Source: Urechis unicinctus (Eukaryota > Annelida > Polychaeta > Xenopneusta > Urechidae). Taken from it: a DNA stretch of 64,000 nucleotides. The stretch lies in NCBI GenBank assembly GCA_034190875.2, contig CM067345.1:27157519-27221518 (forward strand), read 5' to 3'. This document shows positions 22,367 to 34,339 of the stretch, piece after piece (the stretch's first letter is position 1; the number at the start of each line of letters is the position of its first letter). Below the pieces are notes generated by a model, which was given only the letters and a program-made list of their open reading frames with translations, did no database searches and had not been told where the DNA came from. The position numbers and the translations under genes are program-made.

Positions 22367-22406
22367 TTAAAACAGCGACCCAAGAGCACCGGACATAACT
22401 ATCAAA

Positions 22407-23389
22407 AAATTTTCAATGACATCTGGTATTTGTGAATGATGCATTATTCATGCTTTTTATTTCTGTGTCTGTATACTAATGTCTGTATTCTAATGTCTAA
22501 TAGTCCTTCCACAATCGAACAAGACAATTAAAGACACCGTTTCCTATTGAATATGACGTACTCATTCGTCAATAGCCATTCCGTTGCTCTGGCAAACAGA
22601 AGTATGTTGAGACAATTTGAATTTCATCAAGTACCCAGTGGGCAATACAGCAATTGTATTGTACCTGTTGCTGTTACAGTTAATTAAACTTAGTTAACTT
22701 AGTTAGTATAATTAAACTTGCTTTAAAATTGATTTAAGTTTGGTTTTTAGTTAGTTTTACAAAGGGTTAACAATTCATATTTCATAAGGATTGATTTATG
22801 CATCTAGTCATATTGCTATAGTAACTAACCTCACAAGTCTTGAGACAGGTGGGGCTAGTAATAAGGAGGAAATCTGAATGTGTCGGATCATTGTGTGATA
22901 CATAAATATATACGATTAACACTCAACATTTGATGATGGGTGGTGTTGTTAATCTGACAACGAGGAGAATGCGGATTTTGCTTCTGACAATGATAATAAA
23001 GTATTCTAACAGCGAATCTGATAAACGTTAAGAACGAAAGGGCATTGTCCGTCCTTTATTTCCGCTGGATAACTTTCACCGGAATTAGTTATAATACGAA
23101 AGCCAAAAGTTAAAAGAGCATGTTATATTTTGAACTAGTAAACATCAGGTGCAGATTTGCTTAAAAATGCATATGTGTTCAACTGCGCTTACCACACTGT
23201 TTCAGATGGGATGGATATGCAACTTTGGAGTGGCCAAAACCTGTGTCTCATTACCTTATTTTGGGAGACTGCCAAGACATTTGCTGGTGTCTCTGGGCTT
23301 GGTGTGCGAAACGAATGTTAATAATGTCAAGTTGTACTGTCTGATTTCGGATATATTTTTTCAGTAAAGGGGAACTATAATAAAATCTT

Positions 23390-23483
<94 letters not shown>

Positions 23484-24884
23484 TTATAATATATATATAT
23501 ATGTATATATATATGTATATATATATATATATGTATATATATATTAATGGACATATATATATATATGTATATGTTTAACATCATTAGTCTATCGAGTGAT
23601 TATAACACATCAACTTGGTTGTTTCTTACAGGATGGAATGGTAAAATATATAATCATTCTATGAAGGTAGGTCAAATTGAGAATGTCTGTCATTCATTAT
23701 TTTTTTACTGGCTTTCCGTAACATAGCTTATGAACATTGTCTTCCAATGAATAGTTCTTGTTCGTTGCCTGCCGTTCTTCTGTATCCAGCTTAACAGTAC
23801 TCCCAAATATCAGTAAAATAAGTACAAGTCATCAATGCTCTAAAGTCGAATTGAAAAGTAGGCATCACAGTTTTCTAATCGAAACAGGAATTGCAAGCAT
23901 GATTTTTAAGTCTACTACTATGCATAAGACAAATAGAAGTGGGCAAATTGCAATTTGGCGAGGTGAACTGAAATGCCTCGGCCGCTGTATAAATGCTTAT
24001 ATAATGCTTGTCTGATATCGCGTGCTCCACGTTCACTCTAAACGGCCACACCGACTTCTGGTCATGAAGGATTCTATAGAGTATCTGGTTTTATTGTATC
24101 TGGGTTAATAGATTGATATAAGGACGGTGTACCACGTGCCATGCAGAGTATCCTTATGTATTGATCGGTACGGATATCTATGTTAGTTATCAATGCCGTC
24201 AATGATTTCCAAAACAATACGTAATATCGCAATAAAACTAATGTAAAATTGACGACAATAATTATCTAACCGAAACAATACCAACTCAATATTTATGAAT
24301 GTACGCATACTTTTGGTTGTAGTGTATCTAGTTGTTGATGCAACTCATGAATACACAATTGCATGTCTACTTTCTTCCATGCGAGCGTGCTACATTTGAT
24401 TCCTGGCTCGGAAGGATATCAGTACCCGGAAGTTTGGTTTCTTGCAAAACTCAATGGATAACAACTGATATGTTAGGTTGCTTTTTACAGGCGGCAAGAA
24501 ATTAAATAAAGTAAATACATCAACAAAATGATGGACAGATTTAATATATTAATCACTGGTTTCATGTTTTAAGTGCGGAGGTCGATAACAGTGTACATAA
24601 GACTTGCAAATAGCTGGCGTCGGCGAAAGTTGTCTGAATGAGGAAATAACTAGCCAATTGGTTGGCTTCGCCATGCAGCTTTGATGGGCTTCCGCTCTTA
24701 TCTTCTCTTACACTTAAACGCCAGTCAGATATCTGCTTGAGTGCCTAATTACAGCCCATGTGCGCAATAGACAGGTTTGGATAGCTCAATTATAGTGACG
24801 GCTTAGTAATGCGAGCAACTTAGCAATGTGGGCATCTTGACTCGGTCGTAATTTCAATACCGATTTTGCAGTACTCAGGAATGT
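22407..24884. other. Palindrome spacer (loop)
   Basis: About 2.5 kb between the inner ends of the two arms, single-copy as far as I can see. No gene recognised; several short ORFs have no family signature. A (TA)n tract lies close to the geometric centre. About 40 bp of inner-arm sequence between two CGGACATA motifs is present on the right and deleted on the left, so the exact inner boundary is blurred. Confidence 0.6.
23392..23572. repeat. (TA)n microsatellite in palindrome spacer
   Basis: About 180 bp of nearly pure TA with a few TATGTA and TTTATAATA interruptions near the 3' end. It lies about 75-250 bp from the midpoint (about 23,646) between the two inner arm ends. Such tracts extrude cruciforms readily, which may matter for how the inverted duplication arose. 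Confidence 0.97.
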
Positions 24885-24988
24885 CTATGGTTATGTCCGC
24901 CAATACACCCAGTTGCATCACCATGCATATGTCCGGTGCTCTTGAGTGTCCCTGGTGTACCGAGCAAGCCAAGCTTGTGATCGTTGTT

Positions 24989-24992
24989 TTAA
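24989..24992. other. Empty TTAA target site matching the Kolobok insertion
   Basis: The right arm reads CGTTGTTTTAAGTTATTGTC, the reverse complement of the left-arm sequence with Kolobok and one TTAA removed. This defines the insertion boundaries in the left arm to the base. Confidence 0.85.
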
Positions 24993-27900
24993 GTTATTGT
25001 CCTGTAATTGAGTCACGGTAGCAGTAACAATGTATACGTGGTTTGATTTGATACTATGTCGTTAAGATAGTCTGGGTTATTTTAATGCTGATAATGCCGG
25101 ATGCATATAACCTCAAGGCTACGACTGCCAGCGCCACTGCATGGAAGGATAAAACTGATCACCTTCGAACGAAACAAAACGTGCAAGATGTAATTATATA
25201 CAAAGCCCTTGTGCAGTTTAATAATTTCTGTCAGTTAGGATGATGAAGGTCAAGCACTAAACAAAAGGGCGACATGTTTATGCTGCATGTTCCTTCCAAA
25301 GAAAAATCATCTCCGTGTGCTGATCATACTGTTTGTCCCAATTAGAGACAAATCTATTCCTTCACTGTTTGCGACCATTCTTTCAGAAAAGGCCTAAGTT
25401 ACCACAGATTGCACGGTATGACCGCTACTAGACTAGATATACAATATGTATGTCTAATATCTGTTTTATTTGCATAAATATTATTTTGAATTTCTCAGCT
25501 TGCGGTGTATGTTTGATATGTGGACTATGAATTGGCCAACCGACTCGATGACAAGTGTTATTTGGCGTACAAACCTGTCCGTAGCACTGACACTGCACAT
25601 CTCCAGTATACGCCAACATGCAATGTGATATTGACCATGCCAGTGCTGTTGCATTAACCAATGTAATTAAATGCCTTTGTTTTGTTAGCAATTAACAAGT
25701 ACAGGCTTAAAATAAGTAGCCAAACACGGCATGGCGTGTTACAATACAGCCACCTGCATGTGATATTTCCTCCAATACCAAGACCATCATTCCTGTCTTT
25801 ATTGGGTCTTGGATTAAGCCAATTATTGCAAACACGCTGTTGGTATAAACTGCTTTGACTTGCATATCTGCTATACAAACAATCATAATAACTATTGACT
25901 CTCCACAAGCGATACGTTCAATAGTCGATTGACAACTGCATGTATTATTGCAGTTGTTTTTAAAGGCTAATTAGGCATTATATTCAAGTGTATAAGTTTG
26001 TCTTTATGCTGTTTATCTATTATGTATTTTATGCCAAATCAGTAAATTATTGATCTATTTCTCAGGAGTGATAGCTCATGCAGTTGCAAATATCCCATCG
26101 GAGTTTTATGACAAGCACAAGCCATGGTATAGTTCAAAGCAACCGCATGTGTAAGTATTTAAGGGATTGTAAACAGATGATTGACTGCGACTTGGTTTTC
26201 GCATTCACACAACACCATGACACATTTATACACACCTTAATCACTCGTTTACCCAGATGCTGCACCAATCTATTCACTGTCAATGAATCTTATTTGTCTT
26301 GACCTGACCAATCAATCGTTCGCATATATCATGCAACTCGGGTATGTATAATGAAACCGCCGGAACTGATAAACAAAATAGAGCTGAAAGTTGCAAAGAC
26401 AAAATGTTATCATGTTTCTTACCACCGAATTCAATCACGATTTGTCGAAAGAAATTTTGAAGATGATCATCACAGACAAATTTAACATACATGCATATTC
26501 CTTTTTAAAAATATCGGGTAACAATTCGGATATCTAATTGGTTTACCACTGCCACCGGCCACAACTAATTATTACTTTTCTTCTTCACAATGGAGGTTGT
26601 TCCATGAGTTGCAGTGAGTTTGAAATTTGTAATGAATAACAGCGGCGTAATGAACACAAATGCCGAGAGTATATTTAATTTTCAATGTAAGAGAATTTAA
26701 GAATAACTGCAAGACGATTTGGCAATGCAGAATCACATTATAAGCAATAAATGTTGCTGCATAGGTTGAAGTTTTTGGCTTGGCTACACGGTGGTAGTTG
26801 CATTGTACCTGTAAGTCATAAACTAGAACAGTACGCTTACTTGTGTTCCATATACTTTATTGACGGTCATTGCTAAACCAACCTCCCTGTACCTTAATCT
26901 GATTCATTGTGTGCATAACATTTCGCTGCGTTCTGTGGTGAACTGTTAAGATGTCACCGGACACATCACGTGCCTGGAAAGCGACGTCTAACCTTTATCA
27001 AGACTCTCGTAGATATTCGCGTGCGATAGACCCCTGACAACGTAATGTCAAGAGGGATGATATCACCGGTACATTCTGTTAGACCACATTTCTCACTTCG
27101 CATCCTCCAAAAAATATCATCAGGGTGCTGTAATGGTAATTAGAGTATAACACAGTTTGTCAGTAAACCCAACCAGTTTGGCTCTTGGTAACTTGCACTG
27201 ATATTGTCAGGTCTCTTTTTGTGACGTTCACGCTGGATTTGAGTTGACATTTATCAATCATCCCCTCGGCTAGCTTACCTTAACGAATAGGACAAGACTG
27301 TGACTATACTACGTACCTTTCATTCAGACGCAAATTCCAACTGGAATGTACCACTTGGTTCACTACTTTTACGTGATGTCTGATTTGGGAGTTTGTGTTC
27401 AATGCGTCCTGTATATTGAGTCATAACTATGTCCTTTGGCAACTATACGAATGTTGGTGTGTCGACACATTACCCGGATAGATTTGGTAACCTCTTTTTT
27501 TCTATCCTGATCTCCGGACTCGACACATCTCTCTCCTATCTTCAGGCAACGTTCTATCTTAAATTCAAATATCACGTCAACTAATAAAGCTCAAGAGTTT
27601 TTAAACCCTACGCATGGAGTTCGAGTCTTCCTTCATTATCTTCATTATCGCGTTCCTCTCCACACCACAGGTCACGATACGACAACATTGATATTGAATT
27701 TGGGAGAGCGCTCGTCTATTTTTCGCATATCAAAACACTAACGCCATCAGCACCAATACCACCGCCTTAAAATTTTGCATAAAGCAAGAAGGAGTGAAGC
27801 TTAACTAATCCTATCTGTCTCTGCAATTATTTGACGCCGTGTTCAAAACCAAACTGGAAGTTTGTAGGTGAAAATTTGCTAAACTGTTCCAACTTGAAGT

Positions 27901-30712
27901 GCTTAAATAAAACTAAACTTAACAAAGAGGAAATAAATCATTGCACACACAAGTATGCAACAAATCAAGCACATTTTGTGACATTATTTAACGTAGCAAC
28001 CATTGGGCTTGAACTGGCGTAACTTAATCAACTTGTCATAACTGACAAATGGTAGGTATGGAGGCATATGCTATTTCAAGATCACATTATAAAGTCTCAA
28101 TTTCCTCGGTATAGAAATGTGATTCTTATTCTTCATCTGGTGATGAGCCGTATTATACAACGGGTGTAGGAATATATTCCCAAAAAACCTTCATTAATAT
28201 GTCTGGACTTAATATGCTTTGACAGAACCACCGAATGCAAACTACTCATTTAGGTAGCTTATTTGTAGTGCATAACTATTTTAATGACCCCTCCATTCAA
28301 CAAAATATAAAAAAGCTCCAACAGATAGCGATACGAAATGCAATTTGTCACGTTTTGAGGTTGCCCCTATACAAGACGACAAATGACAAGTTCGAATCAA
28401 CTTCTTATTGGAGTCTCAGGTTTGTTAGTCAGAGGGGGGGGGGGGGTGAGTTAGGGGTGTGAGCGTAGCTCATGGCCTAGCAGTCACCCACAGAAATAAA
28501 TGTATCAACGTTTTACTCTGTGTGACATGGCCGGGTTATCAAGCCTAGCAAATAAATTCGAAGATGCATCATAATCGATATATGTTTGTTAAGCATAATA
28601 AGTCCAACCTCGGTGGATGATTATTCTATATCTATATCTTATTTGGGAGTAACTATTTATAACAACTACAACCGTGACTCATTTCCATCGCCAGATTACT
28701 AATTCGCTACTCGACCTTTTGCATGTACAAAACCTACCTATTGTTGTCTCTGCCGCAGATCAAAGCCGTTGATCACCGATCTTTACCCGACGAAGCTTCC
28801 CAGTTGATGAATAAACATGACCATTCTTACTATCATTATCGTTTTGTGCTGAAAATCATTTCTATATAGAACGAATAATGCGTTCTCGTTGATTTATTAT
28901 GACTGTTGGGAACCCCGACGTACTTAAATATGTAAGGGATTTGTTCACAGGATGTGTGCATAAAGGATTGTGAAATTTGCAAACGTATACTGGCAGTTGA
29001 AGCGTATGGCGTATGTACATTCAGCCATGCTAGTTGTCAAAGCTTATTGTACTGAGTGTGATGCAGTACTAATGGAATTACTATCCCATATTTGTCAAAT
29101 ATGCAATCAAAGGTGCAATGAAATGTGAAGCGTATAAAGTTTCGGGTCCATGGTATTCAATTATGATCCTTGTCGTTGCATACATTGTTTGGCTGTGCAT
29201 GCTCTAAGACCAATGTTAAATAAAACCTCTTCTGATGTTTACCCATAGCCAAGTTACTTCTCTCGGAGCATTTGCACAGTGCTTTGTACCTTAATCTACC
29301 GGTGTGTATGTTTACAGGATCAGTACAGTCAACATAATTTCAATGCCTATGCATAGGCTTGATCACATATTTGCTATGATAGCTACTATAACTACACTTT
29401 ACTAAACTGTGAGTGTGCTCACAAACAGCACGACTGTCTGCAAACAACGTCAACGTTTTTAGATGCAGCATGTGGTCAATAAGGAGAATTAATTATTCAC
29501 CTGCGGGGAGAAGCTGTGTTCAAGAGACACAGTCGGCTCTCAACAGGGTCGACAATCGCATATGAGATTGCTGCTATGGTCATGCTTATTATGATCATTC
29601 GGTAATATAGCCACAGTGAACAATGGATAGGTTGGCGCTCTGGTGATGCCAATTTATTCAGGTCAAAGCATATCTGACTCGGCCATAACAGATTACTTTA
29701 TCGTTACATCGGTATGAAACCTAAGTGCAGCGATAGTATCCCACTTTGAATATGCAGCAATTTTTTTATTCACGGCTTCTGCCAGCAGTTCCATGAAAAT
29801 CTATTGTCGTGTCCAGTGCCTGGATAATGAGTGATGTGTGAAATGACTTCGACGACGGCATTCATGGACAATTTATATTAGGCAGGTGCACACCGAATTG
29901 ACGGAGGTCAGCTTAATGGACATATATCCAGAACGTTGTTAACATGCATAACGACGTCTTAGTCAACTTTCAAGCAGGAATGGGGCAATAACGCGACCTA
30001 CCCAGGACTACCACATGAACTACGGCCCCAAATGTTGACCCAAATAACGTTACGTCAGATGCGTTTGCTAACCAGATCAATGTGACGAGATTTGCAAAAT
30101 ACACCGACAAATGACTGTAAGTTGTGCAAAGACATGCTGTGTGGTGATGTGTAATACCTATGCTAACCTATAAATGGACTGCGACTAATCTTAGCTAACA
30201 GTTGTCGAATCACTGTTGAATACATCATATTAGTTGTGTTTTTTCCTAACCAACCTCAGCAACCATTGCAGAATATGTAACTTGTAAGTATGTATCCACT
30301 GTCTATAAACTCACTGTAAACTTTTCTCAGGAATGGTTGTTGTACGATAATTTGCATAGATATGGCTTGGAAAATATGATGAATGGTTAGGGTACCGATG
30401 TTCAACAATATACTTAATTGTTATTTAAATGGGGGATATTTATCCTATCCGTAATGTTTGAATGCCACAAAGTGTGCGCCTACCCTTTTTACATAGCTAA
30501 ACGAAGACTATCGTCACTCGGCAACATCACCCGCACTTTGAACTATTGCATGTTAGCTTTAATAATAATATCAAACTTTGTAATAACTATGCTATATCAT
30601 CCTCAAATATAGCTCAGATATATTAGCCTTACTAATAACAAACCTATGCTAACTTAACCTTCATAATAACTAAACCATCTCAACCTTGATAATAACTATC
30701 GGGTAAGTTAAT

Positions 30713-31005
30713 CAACTGAGTGACCTCAATCAACAAAGTGAGCTAAATTTACCAAGTGAGCTAAATCGACTAAGAAATCTAAATCAACAAAGTGAGCTAA
30801 ATCAATTAAGTGAGCTTAATCAACTAAGTGAGCTGAATCAACTAAGTATGCTAAATCAACTAAGAGAGCTAAATCAACTAAGAGAGATGAATTAACTCAG
30901 TGAGCTAAATCAGGTAAGAGCGCTCTATCAACTCAGTGGGCTAAAGCAAATAAAAGAGCTAAATCAACAAAAATAGCTGAATCAACTCAGATAGCTAAAT
31001 TAATC
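30713..31005. repeat. 18 bp minisatellite near outer tip of right arm
   Basis: Reverse-complement counterpart of 13,205-13,500, unit GTGAGCTAAATCAACTAA, about 16 copies. The order of variant units has partly diverged from the left-arm array, as expected if the arrays have mutated independently since duplication. Confidence 0.9.
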
Positions 31006-31454
31006 TCAATAATTAGTAATCTAATCGTACATTGATGATAACTAGGGGCTATATCCACCTCTATGTGAAATAACTTAAATCGTTATTAATGATAACAAGG
31101 CTGAATCAACCTTCAATTTTGCTAAGTTATATAAATCTCAATATTATCGCGTTTTACCAACTTTGATATGAGTTAAACTTAATCAGCCTGAATTTAACCT
31201 ACGCTTAATGCAGCCTTGATTCAAATTAATCAGCCTTAGAGACAACTTAGTAACCTCAATAATATTTTAGCTATCGTTACCATAATGATAAATAAACTGT
31301 ACAATATTGATTATAACAAATGTGAATATGAATAAATATGAATAATTCAGGTTGCATATAACGTTAAGCCCACAAAACCTTTCATGACAAATGTCGAACC
31401 AGAACCCTAGCTCTGACTTTTTGAGTGACCTACTTATTACAGAAAATGTTTAGT

Positions 31455-32185
31455 GTTCCTCCGCAGCGTTTTCGTGTGACGTACATTAGCTACTCGTTAG
31501 AGCGGGACACATCCGATCGTCGCCCAGTGTGTGGATTACCCGCCATCCGGCACGAATGACATAATGTGATCCCTGAGGGTAAGCGATCGACTCTGTGAAG
31601 ATTAAGAGGATGTATGTGCGATCCACAGGACCTGAAATGGGTGCAGGGCGTAAAGGATTACGGTGTTTATGTATGTATTGTCAACTGTTTCCTGAACTCA
31701 TTTAAATAGGGGCGAGTTAATGATGCGATGTCTGTGATAAATACTGTATACCTCAACATCTCTGCGTGTGGACAATGCTGCTGTTATATTTCATTTAGCC
31801 GCTGTGGAACCTGGCTTTCATTCAATCAATTCAATACACAGGGTCACCGCGCATTGAACAAAAATATTTATTGGTGTGGTAATTGCTACAGGGACAATCA
31901 CAGGGGCATAATGTCAATTAAGCTCTAAAATGATTCGTAGATTACAGCTATTTATTGCAGTTGATAGTCTAGATGTACTGCCCGTCGTTTCCTGTGTTGC
32001 TCATTTATCCTGGATGCACGGATATATTCTAATTATCTGTGGTCGCTCAACCCTGAGGGATGGCCTTTTACCGCAGTTCTGAGGTCAAACAAGTCCCTAT
32101 AAGGTCTTCCACAGCACGCAAATACACTGTAAAATCTTGTCTCCTCGCGATTACATTGACGGCGATAGTATTTGCAGAAAAAAAC
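31455..32185 (-). repeat. Dispersed repeat A, copy 2
   Basis: Inverted relative to 735-1,335, with the shared blocks described there. It lies just outside the right palindrome arm, with no equivalent just outside the left arm, so it is not part of the mirrored structure. Confidence 0.65.
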
Positions 32186-33064
32186 ATTTGATGAGTAGCT
32201 TCCCTGCTTGCCCCTTGATCTCGTCGGGTAATGTAGCTTTTAAAAGCTTTTAAAAAGTAATGTGACGGGTTACTTAGTTGTCTTACTTTCTGGTGATGAT
32301 TGTGGTGGCAACCAAATGGATCTTACAACAGCAAAATACTTGAATAGATGGAATGAAAGACAACTGGACGATATGAACCTAGAAGGCAGTTTCTCTCAAA
32401 ACTTGTGAGTTAAGAGCTAAGTCCATTATAACAGTTAGAGACATCTGCATGATGTAAGCTAAAGGGTATGTCATCGAAAAGTTATCGCAATTTACCTTCG
32501 GTTGGTTAAATGAGCTTCAAGAATTGCCATGATATACCCTATAAGTCTGCTACGGAAATAATGCATTTTCTTTCACGAAGGGTGTCTAGCGGGATCACTA
32601 ACCGCAGCATAGATGTTCAGATACAGATTTGCTCAATAAAACAAGTGGATAAATTCAGCCCCATATGGGAACGAGAAAAGATAATCCATCAGTTTGACAA
32701 GGTTGTAATATCAAAATCTGGTTGCATTAATAAGGTTCAGAAGTTCGTTTTCAGTAGAAACCCGGCACTATCACACCTTGTCGTATCAGCCGGTTGGGGC
32801 TCAGTTGGATGCGTTCTAGCCACAACATAGAATTACCAACCTAATGTTATCATAATCAACAGGTCAGGTTCATTGTTTTTGTCCAATCCATCGTTTCTCA
32901 AGCAAAATGATTTTCCGGGAGTGACTGCGCAAATGTGTATGTATGTCTTGGTACCTTAATTCCGGCCATGACCCCTACATAATCCACGTCAAGGTCACCT
33001 ACCCTTATCCCTGTCTGTGCCCCGCCCCTGACCTTGTCTTGACCCAACTTCAATACCTACTATA
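32186..33064. other. No gene recognised
   Basis: A 106-codon plus ORF at 32,510-32,830 has plausible amino-acid composition but no recognisable domain and no second copy. I leave it uncalled. Confidence 0.4.
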
Positions 33065-33139
33065 GTAAATGGCGGTTCTGGGAAACTATGTTCCTGGAAG
33101 CTACTTTTTAACTATTTATCCTCTACAGGTATCAAAGTC
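33065..33139 (+). pseudogene. Short coding segment shared with the H1-tail-like ORF
   Basis: The open frame reads VNGGSGKLCSWKLLFNYL and continues SSTGIKV. It aligns codon by codon with 2,414-2,485, where the equivalent is VNGGSGTPCSWKLLLNFL. Many nucleotide differences are synonymous (GTA/GTG, GGC/GGA, AAG/AAA, CTT/CTA) or conservative, arguing that both descend from a coding exon. The frame ends soon after, with no Lys/Ala/Pro tail. Function is unknown. It lies upstream of the putative minor capsid gene on the same strand. Confidence 0.4.
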
Positions 33140-33289
33140 TCATTATTGAGACTACACGGCTAATCCGACCTCTGGAAGCTAGCATTTAAATTTTGTGCCT
33201 CTCAACTTTGAGACATTTTGTGACATTTTGGGGACATTTTGCTAACTCGATAGAAAGTGGAAAAAGGCGGGTCGGGCCTGGCTCTGCTA

Positions 33290-33410
33290 TGTTAGTTTAC
33301 TGGTAAATAAACGTGACCATAGGTTATGGTGTCTACGCCTTTCGTGGCTATCCACTGCTTTGAGTCAAACGGGAAGATTGAAACCTAATTGACGCGTAGC
33401 CCATATATCT
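33290..33410 (+). repeat. Conserved block upstream of minor capsid gene
   Basis: Contains GTTAGTTT.., then GCTTTGAGTCAAACGGGAAG followed by ATTGAAACC. The reverse complement of 52,990-53,140 has the same order with scattered substitutions. In both places it lies on the outer side of the capsid-adjacent gene, so it is probably internal Polinton sequence. Confidence 0.5.
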
Positions 33411-33559
33411 GAAACCAGAATTTCACTATCTCACCAAGATGCACAGGCTGCGGCATGGCATCCCGCGACCAACTACAGGCCAAGGATCCCCTCATTCAAG
33501 CTCGCTCACGTTTATTATACAGTGCGGTGCCTAATGGCAGAGCTACAAGCACCTCTACT

Positions 33560-34330
33560 TAGGACAATGCCAACGACCCCTATGTCAATCCATGATTTCG
33601 CAGGGTATATAAGCGACCCTGTGGAGAGTTTGGTGGACCACTGACTTGCGCCGGAAGCCGACGGCTGTCAGCAAAGGCATTGGGGTGCTCTATGCACATG
33701 ATGCGTATGGTTACGGAAGCGTCATTAACGTTGCTGGCCGGGACGACCGTTATGACCCTACACGGATGGCCTTTAAGGCGAAAAAGGCTAACAAGCCAGG
33801 GTTTGCCCACGTGAGCAACCTACAATCCTTTCAAGAGCAAATGGGCGCAGTTCGACGCAGACCAAACCTGAAGTACCTTTATCCTGGACACGCCTGAGGG
33901 TTTCACACAGCCCGGCGTTATTGACAGCATTTGGACCTATGTCTGGGCTCTGTCGGGGACACAGGCACAGACTTGAAGCCGCATACTGGGTACCGGCGCT
34001 GCGTTCGACGCCGTGAAGCGATTTCGCTGCTGACCCAACGTTGAAGAGGGTGCATTGGGACTTTGTCTTTGGCATTGGGCTCTACATGGCCCAGCTGCTT
34101 CTCCGCAAAGGCGATATTGCAATGAGCTACAGCAGATCAGCATAAACACCTTTGTCAACGTGGCTGTGGCTTCCCATGAAGGAAGCTTTGACAAGCCACA
34201 GGACACAGCAGAACACGACGGTCCCTCACCTTGAGTCGCTCTTTTTATGAAACCACCATGGGAATGGCGCACGATGATGAAAAAAATCGCTCTTATTGTA
34301 GGCGGAATCGCGATAGGCTTAGCTGTGTAG
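33560..34330 (+). pseudogene. Putative Polinton minor capsid protein, right copy, broken
   Basis: More complete than the left copy. It begins with sequence encoding IHDFAGYISDPVESLV, then KTAVSKGIGVLYAHDAYGYG, VINVAGRDDRYDPTRMAFKA and VSNLQSFQEQM (ORF 33,646-33,897, to YLYPGHA). After a frameshift and stop it continues with segments matching the left copy: FDAVK near 34,005, LCLWHWALHG near 34,060, ELQQISINTFVNVAVA near 34,125-34,170 and EGSFDKPQ near 34,180, ending with KKIALIVGGIAIGLAV near 34,280-34,325. That hydrophobic segment could be a membrane anchor. It converges with the adjacent protein gene on the minus strand. Structural role is inferred from position only. Confidence 0.5.
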
Positions 34331-34339
34331 TAGGTCAAG

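Larger units (their letters stand above)
13077..22406 (+). repeat. Giant inverted repeat, left arm
   Basis: Reverse complement of 24,885-31,288, continuous from TCATTATGGTTACGATAGC at the outer end to about GCACCGGACATA at the inner end, apart from the Kolobok insertion (19,101-22,366) and small indels. Sampled stretches match at about 94 to 100 percent (for example 19,021-19,100, 17,881-17,940, 16,021-16,080). A 13-base C run at 15,768-15,780 pairs with a 13-base G run at 28,434-28,446. Net arm length is about 6.0 kb. Short ORFs in it are not preserved between arms, so the arm appears non-coding. Diverged partial copies of arm sequence occur at 41,085-41,640 and 57,905-58,030, so it includes dispersed repetitive DNA. 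Confidence 0.9.
24885..31288 (-). repeat. Giant inverted repeat, right arm
   Basis: Reverse complement of the left arm, about 6.4 kb, ending outward at AGCTATCGTTACCATAATGA. It lacks the Kolobok element, holding the empty TTAA site instead, and retains about 40 bp at the inner end that the left arm lost. The outer end shows no clear target-site duplication relative to the left arm's outer end, so I cannot say whether 13,077-31,288 is one transposable unit or part of a larger inverted duplication. Confidence 0.9.

Noticed and set aside
19097-22370. piggyBac as the identity of the TTAA element
   Set aside because: TTAA fits piggyBac too, but the THAP domain and the transposase exon pattern fit Kolobok-type elements, and the ends lack the CCC-type start of many piggyBacs.
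13077-31288. Palindrome as the terminal inverted repeats of the flanking Polinton
   Set aside because: Polinton terminal repeats are normally about 0.1-1 kb and flank the genes from outside. Here the arms lie between two inverted Polinton pieces, and no Polinton terminus could be identified.
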